Assembly (NCBI GenBank): GCA_046726435.1
Contig: JBKPAM010000102.1
Coordinates: 1 to 22,770 of the forward strand
DNA length: 22,770 nucleotides
DNA from: AC-32 sp046726435
Lineage (GTDB): Bacteria > Actinomycetota > Thermoleophilia > Gaiellales > Gaiellaceae
Direction of reading: 5' to 3'
The translations under genes were made by a program, and so were the position numbers. Positions 1-7,894 of this stretch are shown here, one piece after another; position 1 is the first letter of the stretch, and each line of letters begins with the position of its first letter. Under the pieces are notes generated by a model. That model saw only the letters and a program-made list of their open reading frames with translations. It searched no databases and was not told the origin of the DNA.

Positions 1-564
1 CCGCTCCGCCTCGCTCGCACGCGACTCGGCAAGCTCCGACTCGCGGCCCAGACGCGCGAGCAGCCAGCCGATCGCGAGGCCGGCCAGGAGCCCGATTCCC
101 ACCTGCAGGATGATGTAGTTGACGTGGTACGGGCGGTCGAGCCGGTGCGACCGCATCAGTTCGAACACGGCAAGCACCGGGACGGTCGCCGCGGACGCCA
201 AGACTGCGCCGGGGATCCCGAACCGCAGCGAGGCCTCCACGAGCGGGAGGAACATGAGCTGGCGGATGGCCGACCCGGTCTGGAAGTAGTAGACGAGGAC
301 GTAACCGGACACGACGGCGAAGTCGAAGGCCGTCGCCGCGACGCCGAGACGCACCAGTGTCGCCCGTGGCCAGTCTCGACGGCTGAGCCAGAACAGGACC
401 GCGGCGCCAACCGTCAGCACCGCGGTGATCGTCCAGCCACGAACCTGGAAGCCGCGCGGGTAGTTGCTGGCGAAAGCCACGTTGACGATCGCAAACGGGA
501 CCGCGGCGAGGCGAACCCAGGCGATCCACCGCTCCGTCTCGCGCAGGCGCCGCAGGTTGCTCAC
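1..564 (-). CDS. membrane sensor protein, N-terminal part (truncated by window edge)
   Basis: The frame is open for 188 codons from a GTG at 564 to the left edge, so the C-terminus is missing. The protein shows about five or six hydrophobic segments (for example around LAAVPFAIVNVAF and GIGLLAGLAIGWLLARLG). A charged helical stretch, GRESELAESRASEAE, follows immediately and resembles the linker that leads from a membrane sensor into a histidine kinase or GGDEF output domain. The start codon overlaps the queG stop as GTGA, so the two are translationally coupled. I infer a membrane-bound signalling protein; the output domain lies outside the window, so kinase versus cyclase cannot be decided. 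A plain integral membrane protein is also possible. Confidence 0.65.
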   Translation of the reverse strand, partial: MSNLRRLRETERWIAWVRLAAVPFAIVNVAFASNYPRGFQVRGWTITAVLTVGAAVLFWLSRRDWPRATLVRLGVAATAFDFAVVSGYVLVYYFQTGSAIRQLMFLPLVEASLRFGIPGAVLASAATVPVLAVFELMRSHRLDRPYHVNYIILQVGIGLLAGLAIGWLLARLGRESELAESRASEAER

Positions 565-1613
565 GAGCGCTCGTCCATGCGTGCCAGCGCCCACGCCGCG
601 TGCTCGCGCAGCAACTCGTCGTCGCCCTCCGCGTACCGCCGGGCGAGCGCCGCGTCCCCGCTCGAGTTCCCGAGCGCCACGAGGGCATTGCGGCGCAGGA
701 AGCGCGGGTCGTTGCGAGGGACGAACAGCCGGTCGTAACGGCTCGCGAGCTCGTCGTCGCCCGCCTCGAGCCAGTCGACGAGCGAGACATGCGGCTCTGC
801 ACCGGGCGGCGGCGCCTCGCCGGCACGCCGCTTCTCGACGCCGCGGTTCCACGGGCAGACGTCCTGGCAGATGTCGCAGCCGTAGACGCGGTCGCCGAGA
901 GCCTCCCGGTGCTCCTCGGGGAACGGGTCCGCCGACTGCGTCAGGTACGAGAGGCAGCGCGTCGCGTCGAGCACCCCGGGCTCGTCGAGCGCGCCGGTCG
1001 GGCACGCCTCGATGCAGAGCGTGCACGAGCCGCAGTCGGCGTCCAGCGGCGGCGTGGGCTCGAGCTCGGCGGTCGTGATCAGCGTGCCGAGCACGACCCA
1101 CGAGCCGAACCGCCGTGTGATCAGCATCGTGTTCTTGCCGTAGAAGCCCACCCCGGAGCGCGCCGCGGCCTCGCGGTCGACGTGCTGGTTCGCGTCGACG
1201 AGCACCCGGTAGTCGCCCTGAGGCGTCACTTGCGATGCTGTTCCAGAGGTCTCGGCGGCTTTGCCGGCGAGACCGCTAATCCTCCGCCCCAGCTCGTCGA
1301 GCCGCTCGCGCAGTGCCGTGTACGCGTCCCACCACGTGTAGCGCGGCAGGCGCCCGTGACCCGGCGGCGGCTCCTCCCCGTCGGCCCAGTAGCAGAGCGC
1401 GGCGGAGATCACAGTGCGAGCTCCTACGAGCAACGCCTCGGGGTGGCACGACTCTTCCGGCCGCGCCATCGTGAACCGCATGTCCGCGAAGAGCCCGCGC
1501 TCGCGGCGCTCGCGGATGTGCCGCTCGGTCTCCTCGTAGGGCGCGACAGGAGCCGCCCCGATCGCGTCGAGGCCCAGCTCCGCTGCCAGTGAGGCGAGCG
1601 TATCTGCCCGCAT
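561..1613 (-). CDS. queG: epoxyqueuosine reductase QueG
   Basis: This 350-residue protein matches the cobalamin-dependent, iron-sulfur epoxyqueuosine reductase that finishes queuosine synthesis in tRNA anticodons. Two 4Fe-4S motifs are visible: CGSCTLCIEACP (Cys194, 197, 200, 204) and CDICQDVCPWN (Cys246, 249, 253). The family core is seen as VLVDANQHVDREAA followed by GVGFYGKNTML; Asp140 sits where the catalytic acid is expected. The C-terminus has HEAT-like helices (RRNALVALGNSS, REHAAWALARM). I chose the ATG at 1613, just before the divergent gene, because the upstream open frame is only the antisense of that gene. Residues about 112-132 look like an insertion relative to the family and coincide with a DNA palindrome (see repeat at 1248). 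The gene ends in a GTGA overlap with the membrane sensor. Confidence 0.93.
   Translation of the reverse strand: MRADTLASLAAELGLDAIGAAPVAPYEETERHIRERRERGLFADMRFTMARPEESCHPEALLVGARTVISAALCYWADGEEPPPGHGRLPRYTWWDAYTALRERLDELGRRISGLAGKAAETSGTASQVTPQGDYRVLVDANQHVDREAAARSGVGFYGKNTMLITRRFGSWVVLGTLITTAELEPTPPLDADCGSCTLCIEACPTGALDEPGVLDATRCLSYLTQSADPFPEEHREALGDRVYGCDICQDVCPWNRGVEKRRAGEAPPPGAEPHVSLVDWLEAGDDELASRYDRLFVPRNDPRFLRRNALVALGNSSGDAALARRYAEGDDELLREHAAWALARMDERS
1248..1274. repeat. palindrome inside queG coding sequence
   Basis: Two 12-base arms, GGTCTCGGCGGC (1248-1259) and GCCGGCGAGACC (1263-1274), pair with one mismatch around a 3-base TTT loop. The palindrome lies in frame within queG, in a stretch encoding about 20 residues (SGLAGKAAETSGTAS and flanks) that QueG proteins normally lack between the N-terminal region and the conserved VLVDAN segment. 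It may be a small mobile palindromic element tolerated inside a coding region. Confidence 0.5.
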
Positions 1614-1631
1614 ATGGGAGATTGTGCCCTC

Positions 1632-2591
1632 GTGAAAGCGATTCGGATACACGAGGACGGCGGACCCGAGGTTCTGCGCTACGAGGACGCGCCGGAGCCC
1701 GAGCCGGTGCCGGGCGAGGTCCTCGTCCGTCTGCGAGCCGCGTCCCTCAACCATCTTGACCTCTGGATCCGCAAGGGACTTCCTTCGGTGCCCAAGCCCC
1801 GGATCCTCGGCGCCGACGGCGCCGGCGTCCGCGAGGACACCGGCGAGCGAGTCGTGATCAACCCGGGCATCGAGCATGGCGACCGGATCACCGTGGTCGG
1901 CGAGCACATGGACGGAACGCACGCGGAGCTGGTCGCGGTCCCGGAGGGGAACGTCTATCCGCTCCCCGAGTCCCTGTCGTTCGAGGACGCGGCTGCCTTC
2001 CCGCTCGTCTTCGAGACCGCGTACCGGCTGCTGGTGACGAAGGCGCAGCTGCGCAAGGGCGAGTGGGTGCTGCTCTGGGGGATCGGCAGCGGGGTCGCGA
2101 GCGCCGGCCTGGTGATCTCGAAGGCGCTCGGCGCCAGGACACTCGTCACCTCGGCGAGCGACGAGAAGCTCGAGCGGGCGCGGGAGCTCGGCGCCGACGC
2201 GACGGTCAACCATGCGACGGGAGACGTGCGTGCTGCGGTGAAAGAGGCCACGGAGGGAACGGGAGTCGACGTCGTGCTCGAGCACGTCGGCGAGGCGACC
2301 TGGCAGACGTCCTTGCAGGCCGCCCGTCCCGGCGGCCGCGTCGCGGTGTGCGGCGCGACCTCGGGTCCCAACCCGCCGGCCGCGCTGCACCGGATCTGGT
2401 GGAAGCAGCTGACGATCTACGGCTCGACGATGGGGATGCGCGGAGACTTCGAGGCCGCCTACGACCTCGTCCGCAGCGGGCGCGCCAGGCCGGTCGTCGA
2501 CTCCGTCTACCCGCTGGCCGACGCCCGCGCAGCGCACGAGCGCCTCGAGGCAGGCGAGCAGTTCGGCAAGATCGTGCTGACGATCCCCTAG
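1632..2591 (+). CDS. zinc-free MDR-family quinone oxidoreductase / alcohol dehydrogenase-like protein
   Basis: This is a medium-chain dehydrogenase/reductase of 319 residues: an N-terminal GroES-like domain (KAIRIHEDGGPEVLRYEDAP, then ASLNHLDLWIRKGLP) and a Rossmann domain with the nucleotide-binding stretch GIGSGVASAGLVISKALGA. A dimer/substrate region follows (VLEHVGEATWQTSLQAARPG). Family members carry an NAD(P)H-dependent reduction of quinones or enones. The usual structural-zinc cysteines after INPG are absent: the sequence runs INPGIEHGDRITVVGEH, and the catalytic-zinc Cys position is Asn-His, so this should be a zinc-independent type. I prefer the GTG at 1632 over the ATG at 1614 because GGAG at 1617-1620 is correctly spaced and MKAIRI is the usual start. 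It is divergent from queG and converges on the permease with 3 bases between stops. Confidence 0.85.
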   Translation: MKAIRIHEDGGPEVLRYEDAPEPEPVPGEVLVRLRAASLNHLDLWIRKGLPSVPKPRILGADGAGVREDTGERVVINPGIEHGDRITVVGEHMDGTHAELVAVPEGNVYPLPESLSFEDAAAFPLVFETAYRLLVTKAQLRKGEWVLLWGIGSGVASAGLVISKALGARTLVTSASDEKLERARELGADATVNHATGDVRAAVKEATEGTGVDVVLEHVGEATWQTSLQAARPGGRVAVCGATSGPNPPAALHRIWWKQLTIYGSTMGMRGDFEAAYDLVRSGRARPVVDSVYPLADARAAHERLEAGEQFGKIVLTIP

Positions 2592-2594
2592 TGC

Positions 2595-4883
2595 CTACGT
2601 CAACTGGAACGGCACGCTGGTGAGGATCACCCGCGGCTCGAAGAGAAGCAGGCGCTTGAGGTAGAGCGCCCGCTGGTTGTGGAGAAGCCGATCGGTCCCG
2701 CGCACGACGAGCTCGGGCATCACGACCACGGCGACGGCTTCCGGATCAGCCGTGATCCGGCGCAGGTACGTGAGCAGCGGCTGCCCGAAATCGCGGAAGG
2801 GCGCCTCGACCACGTCGAGCGGGATCCCGGTCGGGAACTGCCGCCAGTCGCGTCGCATCGCCTCGGCCTCGTCGTCGTGATCCGCGAAGTAGACCGCCTT
2901 CGTGTCGGAGAACCCCAGTGACCGCGCGTACTGCAACGCGCGCAGCGACGCGGCGTGCAGCTCCGAGACGGGCACCACGACCTCCGCGCGCCGCGGCAGC
3001 TCGTCGTCGCCGCCGAGCTTCGGCACGTCGGTGACGGCGACACCGGGCTCTCGCAGCAGGCCCAGCTTGAGCGAGAAGGTCGAGCGGTGTAGCACGGCCG
3101 AGACCAGTGAGGGCTTTCGGAAGAGCTCCGGCACGACGACCGTGACGAAACGGCTCTCGCCCTGGGGCACCGCCCAGACCTCCTCGAGCACGGCGTCGAG
3201 CGGCTCGCCGTCGCTCGGGAGGATCTCGAGCCGCGGGTTGCCGTCGGTCCAGTGGAAGAAGCGCGGGCCGATGCCGGGATCGCTGCCCGGAAACGGCACG
3301 TGGATCGCACGGAAGCTGTCCTTCGAGATCGACTGCGCGTACCAGAGTGCCTCGCGGGTAGCCGCGTCCAGCCGCTCGACGTAGAGCACGACGTTGTTCT
3401 CGACCTCGCGGCTGGCCAGCACGGCACGAGCCTTCGCCCGCAGGCGCCGGCCTACCGTGCGGTAGTGCCGCCGCACGCCGTAGAAGGCGAGGATCAACAC
3501 CGGGATCGCGATGATCACCATCCACGCTCCGTCGAGGAACTTGGTGGTCACGACGACCACCGTCACGACCAGCGTCGTCGCCGCGCCGAGCGCATTGAGC
3601 CCGGCGCGCCAGCGCCACCCCGGCTCTTTCGACTTGTGCCAGTGCCGCACCATCCCCGCCTGCGCGAGGGTGAAGGCGGTGAACACGCCGATCACATACA
3701 GGTGGATCAGCGAGTTCACGTTGGCGCGGAAGGCGACCAGGAGGCCCGTTGCCAGCCCGGCGAGGACGAGGATGCCGTTCGAGTAGGCGAGCCGGTCGCC
3801 GAGGTTCACGAACTGGCTCGGAAGAAAGCGATCGTGGGAGAGCAGCGCTGCGAGCCGCGGGAAGCCCTGGTAGGACGTGTTCGCGGCGAGCACGAGGATT
3901 GCCAGCGTGAAGGCCTGCACCAGGTAGTAGCCGAGCGAGCCCGGCGAGCCGGCCGGGAACGCGCCGCGCGCGATCTGCGAAAGCACCGACTCCGTCGAGC
4001 TCGGCCTCGCGTGCATGTGTACTGCGAGCCACGACGTCGCGACGAAGAAGCTGATCGCGATCCCCCCCATCACGTAGAGCGTGCGCGCTGCGTTCTGGGC
4101 CTGAGGCCGGCGGAAAGCGGTGACGCCGTTCGAGATCGACTCGACACCGGTCAGTGCGACGGCCCCGGACGAGAACGCCTTGAGCAGGACGAAGAGGCCG
4201 ATCGTCCCCGTGCCCGCGGCGAGCGGATGCGGGACCTCCGCGACCGGGCAGCTGCCGACGGTGCACTTCGCGACGCCGATCGTGAGCGTGAGATAGAGCA
4301 TCACGATGAAGCCGTAGGTCGGGAATGCGAACAGCAATCCCGACTCGCGCACGCCGCGGAGGTTGCCCACCGTCAGGATTGCGACGCAGACGAGCGAGAG
4401 CGCGAGCTGGTGCGGAGCGAGGCTCGGGGCCGCCGAGGTGATCGCGAAGACCCCGGCCGCCACCGACACCGCCACCGTGAGCACGTAGTCGGTCAGCAGC
4501 GCCGCGCCGGCCACGAGGGCCGGAAGCGTGCCCAGGTTCTCGCGCGCGAACACGTACGAGCCGCCGCTCGACTGGTAGGCGCGCACGCCCTGGCTGTATG
4601 AGAGTACGACGATCGCGAGCAGCGCGGCGATCGCCAGCGAGATCGGGAAGACGAAGTGGAGCGCGGAGAGCGAAACGCCCACGAGCACCGTCATCGCGGC
4701 CTCGCTCGCGTAGGCGACGGACGAGATCGGGTCCGACGAGAAGATCGGCAGCGCCAGCGTCTTCGACAGCAGCGTGTCTTCGATTTCCTCCGTCGCTCGC
4801 GGCCTGCCGATCAGCAGGCGCTTCGTGCGTCCGACGAGCGGCGCGCCGGTGGGCGGGCGCTCGTGGACTCGCTCTGCGCTCAC
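2595..4883 (-). CDS. KimA-like APC-superfamily permease with long cytosolic C-terminal region
   Basis: This 762-residue protein begins with the signature LLSKTLALPIFSSDPISSVAYASEAAM (residues about 38-64), which is typical of the KimA/YdaO branch of the APC superfamily. In Bacillus, KimA is a high-affinity potassium-proton symporter. About twelve hydrophobic segments follow to about residue 470. The remaining roughly 290 residues are soluble and appear to contain two Usp-like alpha/beta segments (NNVVLYVERLDAATREALWYA... and AEVVVPVSELHAASLRALQYA...), each ending with a RALYLKRLL- or STFSLKLGLL-type helix. The start is a GTG overlapping the upstream usp stop as GTGA. Amino-acid transport remains an alternative, because APC relatives are often annotated that way. 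Linkage to Kdp-like regulators favours potassium. Confidence 0.82.
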   Translation of the reverse strand: MSAERVHERPPTGAPLVGRTKRLLIGRPRATEEIEDTLLSKTLALPIFSSDPISSVAYASEAAMTVLVGVSLSALHFVFPISLAIAALLAIVVLSYSQGVRAYQSSGGSYVFARENLGTLPALVAGAALLTDYVLTVAVSVAAGVFAITSAAPSLAPHQLALSLVCVAILTVGNLRGVRESGLLFAFPTYGFIVMLYLTLTIGVAKCTVGSCPVAEVPHPLAAGTGTIGLFVLLKAFSSGAVALTGVESISNGVTAFRRPQAQNAARTLYVMGGIAISFFVATSWLAVHMHARPSSTESVLSQIARGAFPAGSPGSLGYYLVQAFTLAILVLAANTSYQGFPRLAALLSHDRFLPSQFVNLGDRLAYSNGILVLAGLATGLLVAFRANVNSLIHLYVIGVFTAFTLAQAGMVRHWHKSKEPGWRWRAGLNALGAATTLVVTVVVVTTKFLDGAWMVIIAIPVLILAFYGVRRHYRTVGRRLRAKARAVLASREVENNVVLYVERLDAATREALWYAQSISKDSFRAIHVPFPGSDPGIGPRFFHWTDGNPRLEILPSDGEPLDAVLEEVWAVPQGESRFVTVVVPELFRKPSLVSAVLHRSTFSLKLGLLREPGVAVTDVPKLGGDDELPRRAEVVVPVSELHAASLRALQYARSLGFSDTKAVYFADHDDEAEAMRRDWRQFPTGIPLDVVEAPFRDFGQPLLTYLRRITADPEAVAVVVMPELVVRGTDRLLHNQRALYLKRLLLFEPRVILTSVPFQLT

Positions 4884-5338
4884 GGCTTGCGCGGAGCCGT
4901 GACGAGCACGCGGCAGTCCGCGTGCCGGAGCACGTAGTCGGCCGTCCTCCCGAAGAGCCGCTTCCGGTTCCTCGGTGCGGCGCGCATGACGATCAGGTCG
5001 GCGCCCGCAGCCTCGGCCTCGGCGATGATCGCCTCGCCGCGCGCGCGGGCGCGAACGATCCGCTCGCGTAGACGCACACCGCGGCTCGCTGCAATCGCGT
5101 GCGCCTTCTCCAGCGCTACCCGTGCCGCCTGCTCCTCGTCGTCCATGTGGGCATCGAGCGGGAGCTCCGCCGGGACCTCGATGACGAAGACCGCGGTGAT
5201 CGACGCCCCGCCTTCCGGCGCCAGCTCGGCGGCCAGGGCTACGCCGAGCTCCGAGTCGTCGTCTCCCGCAATCGGCACGACGATCCGCCGGTACGCGACA
5301 CGGTGGAAGACGGCATCGGCGACCGGGTGGGTGGCCAC
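4880..5338 (-). CDS. UspA-family universal stress protein
   Basis: This 152-residue protein has a single Usp fold: YRRIVVPIAGDDDSELGVALAAEL at the start, an ALEKAHAIAASRGV helix, then GADLIVMRAAP and a terminal VLRHADCRVLV strand. In ATP-binding Usps the loop is G-x2-G-x9-G-S/T. Here it reads RAAPRNRKRLFGRTADYV, so the first glycines are missing and ATP binding is doubtful. It overlaps the permease start by 4 bases and lies 68 bases downstream of the KdpE-like regulator. KdpD proteins normally carry an internal Usp domain and the neighbouring kinase lacks one, so this protein may supply that function in trans (inference). The start is a GTG with no Shine-Dalgarno sequence and a -10-like hexamer 7 bases upstream. 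Confidence 0.88.
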   Translation of the reverse strand: MATHPVADAVFHRVAYRRIVVPIAGDDDSELGVALAAELAPEGGASITAVFVIEVPAELPLDAHMDDEEQAARVALEKAHAIAASRGVRLRERIVRARARGEAIIAEAEAAGADLIVMRAAPRNRKRLFGRTADYVLRHADCRVLVTAPRKP

Positions 5339-5345
5339 TACGCCG

Positions 5346-5351
5346 ACGCTA
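5346..5351 (-). promoter_or_regulatory. candidate leaderless -10 element of the usp gene
   Basis: Read on the minus strand, TAGCGT lies 7 bases before the GTG start at 5338 and no ribosome-binding site is visible. A TANNNT hexamer 6-7 bases before the start is the geometry of leaderless actinobacterial transcripts. It would give the usp-permease pair its own promoter inside the larger operon. Confidence 0.4.
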
Positions 5352-5406
5352 GCCCGGAGCCGCTCAGGCCGGCCTCAAACTGCGCGGTGCGGGCCTCAGG
5401 AGTTGC

Positions 5407-6099
5407 TCAAGAACGCGCGACCGGGTTCACGAGGCGATAACCCGCGCCCGGCTCGGTCAGCAGGTAGCGCGGCCGCGACGGATCGTCCTCGAGCTTGCGC
5501 CGGAGCTGCGAGATGTACACGTGGAGGTAGTGCGACTCGGTGCCGTACGCGGGCCCCCAGACCTCGCGCAGGATGGCCGGATGCGTCATCAGCTTGCCCT
5601 CGTTCTGGGCGAGCACGCGCAGGAGCTCGAATTCGTTGGGCGTCAGCTGTACCCGCCGGCCGCCGACGGTCACGAGCCGTTTGTCGAGGTCGATCACGAG
5701 CTCGCCGACCTCGAGCACAGGGTCGGTCGAGGGGCCGGCGCGCCGTAGCAGTGCTCGCAGCCGCGCGAGCAGCTCGTCGATCCCGAACGGCTTCTCCACG
5801 TAGTCGTCCGCCCCGGCGTCGAGCGCGGCCACCTTCTCGGCCTCGTCGCCTACCACCGAGAGCACGAGGATCGGCGCGGCGCTCCACGAGCGCAGCTGGC
5901 GGGCCACCTCGATCCCGCTCCCGTCGGGAAGCACGAGATCGAGGATCACGGCGTCGGGCGGCCGCATCGCGGCGACGGCCAAGGCCTCCTCCGCCGAGGC
6001 CGCGGTCGTGACGTCGTAGCCGGCGCCGCGCAGGTTCGTCTGCAGCGCGCGCAGGATCTGACGCTCGTCGTCGACGACGAGCACCATGGCTTCGCTCAT
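5407..6099 (-). CDS. KdpE-like OmpR-family response regulator
   Basis: This is a 230-residue two-component regulator. The receiver domain shows the acidic pair Asp10-Asp11 (VLVVDDER), the phospho-acceptor Asp54 (VILDLVLPDGSG) and Lys103 (YVEKPFGIDE). The C-terminal winged helix (about 133-228) includes QLTPNEFELLRVLAQNEGKL, EVWGPAYGTESHYLHVYISQ and a terminal EPGAGYRL, all close to KdpE. KdpE proteins control potassium-uptake genes. The start ATG overlaps the kinase stop (ATGA). No kdpFABC genes lie in the window, so its targets may be the permease and usp genes directly downstream. Confidence 0.92.
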   Translation of the reverse strand: MSEAMVLVVDDERQILRALQTNLRGAGYDVTTAASAEEALAVAAMRPPDAVILDLVLPDGSGIEVARQLRSWSAAPILVLSVVGDEAEKVAALDAGADDYVEKPFGIDELLARLRALLRRAGPSTDPVLEVGELVIDLDKRLVTVGGRRVQLTPNEFELLRVLAQNEGKLMTHPAILREVWGPAYGTESHYLHVYISQLRRKLEDDPSRPRYLLTEPGAGYRLVNPVARS

Positions 6100-7142
6100 C
6101 GAACGAGCGTGGGCCGCGCGGCCGCAGACGGCATCGCCAACGTGAACGCGGCGCCGGCGCCGGGCCGCGCCTCGGCCCACAGGCGGGCGCCGTTCGCTTG
6201 CGCAAACCCGCGCGCGATCGCGAGCCCGAGCCCGGTGCCCTCGCCACCCGTGCGCCCGTGCTCGAACGGCTCGAAGATCCGCTCCAGGTCGGCCTCGTCG
6301 AGACCGGGCCCGTGGTCGGAGATCTGCACGAGCACGTCGTCGCCCGTGCTGCTGACGACCAGCTCGACGGGGTCGGCCGGAGACGAGAAACGGAGCGCGT
6401 TCTCGAGCACGTTCACGAGCACCCGCTCGAGCTGGGCGGCGTCGACCCTGACGAGCGGCGCATCGCCGTCGAGCGCGACCTCGACTCGCGAGGCATCAGC
6501 GCCAAGCGACTCGAGCGCGCGGGCGACGAGCTCGTCGACGGGCCAGAGCTCCCGCCGCGCCGGCGCCGCACCCGCCTCGAGCCGCGAGAGGTCGAGCAGG
6601 TTCGCCACCAGCCGCTCCAGCCGCACCGTCTCGAGGCGGATCGTCTCCAGCAGCTCGGCGCGGTCTTCCTCGCCGAGCTCGACCGAGCCGCTCTCGAGCC
6701 CGCCGGCCGCGACGCGGATCGCCGTCAGCGGCGAGCGCAGGTCATGGCTGACCGCGTGCAGGACGGCGGTCTTCGCCGCGTCGCTTCGGCGCAGAGTCTC
6801 GGCTTCTGCAGCCGCCAGCGTGCGCCTTCTCGCGCGTGTCGCCAGCTCGCTGACGACCACCGCGGTCACGACGAAGACACCCAGCGCGACCCAGTTCTCC
6901 GAGTCGGTCAGCGCGAGCGTGTGCAGCGGTGGTAGGAAGAAGAAGTTGAAGGCGAGCATGCTCGCGATCGAGACCGCGAGCGCGTAGCCGAGCCCGTAGA
7001 GGACGGCCACGGGCAATACGGCCAGGAGGTAGAGGATCGCGAGTCCGAGAACTGGCGCGACGGTCTTGAGCCCGAAAATCGCCCCAGTGACCGCGGCGAC
7101 GGCTGCGGCGCTGACCGCGAGTCGCTCGGCATGTCGTCTCAT
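6096..7142 (-). CDS. short KdpD-like sensor histidine kinase
   Basis: This 348-residue kinase corresponds to the C-terminal half of KdpD. Four transmembrane helices (about residues 8-100) contain the KdpD-type loop AFNFFFLPPLHTLAL. A DHp domain has the phospho-acceptor His133 (HAVSHDLRSPLTAIR). The ATPase domain has the N box (VLENALRFS, Asn248), G1 (ISDHGPGLDE) and G2 (EGTGLGLAIA, 302-310). All catalytic boxes are intact. The roughly 400-residue N-terminal KdpD sensor and Usp domains of the classical protein are absent. The upstream gene overlaps as ATGA, and this gene overlaps the regulator in the same way, so small protein, kinase and regulator form one translational unit. Confidence 0.92.
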   Translation of the reverse strand: MRRHAERLAVSAAAVAAVTGAIFGLKTVAPVLGLAILYLLAVLPVAVLYGLGYALAVSIASMLAFNFFFLPPLHTLALTDSENWVALGVFVVTAVVVSELATRARRRTLAAAEAETLRRSDAAKTAVLHAVSHDLRSPLTAIRVAAGGLESGSVELGEEDRAELLETIRLETVRLERLVANLLDLSRLEAGAAPARRELWPVDELVARALESLGADASRVEVALDGDAPLVRVDAAQLERVLVNVLENALRFSSPADPVELVVSSTGDDVLVQISDHGPGLDEADLERIFEPFEHGRTGGEGTGLGLAIARGFAQANGARLWAEARPGAGAAFTLAMPSAAARPTLVR

Positions 7143-7396
7143 GCTCCGAGGATACGCTCGTGCTCTGGCGCTACGGGTGCGCCGGGGCGACGGGACTCGA
7201 GGCGCTCCTCGAAACAGCGGCGCAGGTAGTCGCCTCCGAGCCGCGGCAGAACGCGCGGCGTCGGCTTCGGCACGGGCGTGACCTGGATCTCCCCCCTCCG
7301 CCCGCCGTGGCAGCGCTCGTACGCCTCGCGCTCGCTCAGCACCGGCTGCTGCGGCGTGCGCCGGAGCCATCCGAAGAGCCGGGCGAGCAGGCCCAT
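7139..7396 (-). CDS. small uncharacterised protein at head of the KdpDE-like operon
   Basis: This 85-residue soluble, basic protein starts MGLLARLFGWLRRTPQQP, with a short amphipathic N-terminal helix that could touch the membrane. A Pro-rich middle (VTPVPKPTPRVLPRLGG) and a charged helix (YLRRCFEERLESRR) follow. I do not recognise the family. Support for a real gene comes from an AGGA ribosome-binding site 7 bases before the ATG, an ATGA overlap with the kinase start, and codon bias like its neighbours. Its position suggests a role with the kinase, but that is only contextual. Confidence 0.65.
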   Translation of the reverse strand: MGLLARLFGWLRRTPQQPVLSEREAYERCHGGRRGEIQVTPVPKPTPRVLPRLGGDYLRRCFEERLESRRPGAPVAPEHERILGA

Positions 7397-7435
7397 GCCG
7401 AGGTCCTACCACGTCGGCCTCGTGACCGAAAGCGC

Positions 7436-7894
7436 TCAGGCCAGCTCGAAGAGAAGCTCCTCGACGGGCTCGCCGAGCCACCCGTCGTGCTCGGTGCGCG
7501 AGCCGGCCGCGACGAAGCCGCACTTCTCGAGGACGCGGATCGACCCGATGTTGCTGCTCGCCACCCACGCGTGCAAGGGCCGGGCCCTTACCTCGTCGAG
7601 CAGCTCCGCGAGTGCCTGGGTCGCGAGCCCTCGGCCCCAGAACTCCCGGCCGAGCCAGTAGCCGACGAGTCGCCTTCCGTCCTGCTCCCAGCAGCCGATG
7701 TTTCCCGCAACCTGCCCGTCGGCGACGATCGTCCGATTCGTCACGGCGTCGTTCGCCAATAGCCGCTGCCAGTGAGCGTAGAAGGCCTCGCGGTCTCGTG
7801 ACGGGAAGAGCGCCATCTGCACCGCCTCCGGGTCGAGCTGCTGCTCGTAGAACGTGTCGAGGTCGCTCTCGACGACATCGCGGAGAACCGTCAC
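7436..7894 (-). CDS. GNAT-family N-acetyltransferase
   Basis: This is a 152-residue GNAT protein of the RimJ/RimL type. Visible features are IVADGQVAGNIGCWEQDG, then YWLGREFWGRGLATQALAEL, which is the acetyl-CoA pyrophosphate loop (R/Q-x2-G-x-G/A), and SNIGSIRVLEKCGFV, the typical C-terminal motif. It would transfer an acetyl group from acetyl-CoA to an amine substrate that cannot be named from sequence. The GTG at 7894 is chosen because it overlaps the VOC gene stop as GTGA; the longer open frame upstream is antisense-like. It ends 39 bases before the small gene of the kinase operon, so read-through into that operon is possible. Confidence 0.88.
   Translation of the reverse strand: MTVLRDVVESDLDTFYEQQLDPEAVQMALFPSRDREAFYAHWQRLLANDAVTNRTIVADGQVAGNIGCWEQDGRRLVGYWLGREFWGRGLATQALAELLDEVRARPLHAWVASSNIGSIRVLEKCGFVAAGSRTEHDGWLGEPVEELLFELA

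Noticed and set aside
1614..2537. A long N-terminal extension of queG
   Set aside because: The extra residues have no family similarity and are the antisense of the quinone oxidoreductase gene. The ATG at 1613 gives the normal QueG length.
2746..4601. Long open frames on both strands inside the permease gene
   Set aside because: Both are arginine- and alanine-rich shadows without recognisable domains. The permease frame has clear membrane helices and family motifs.
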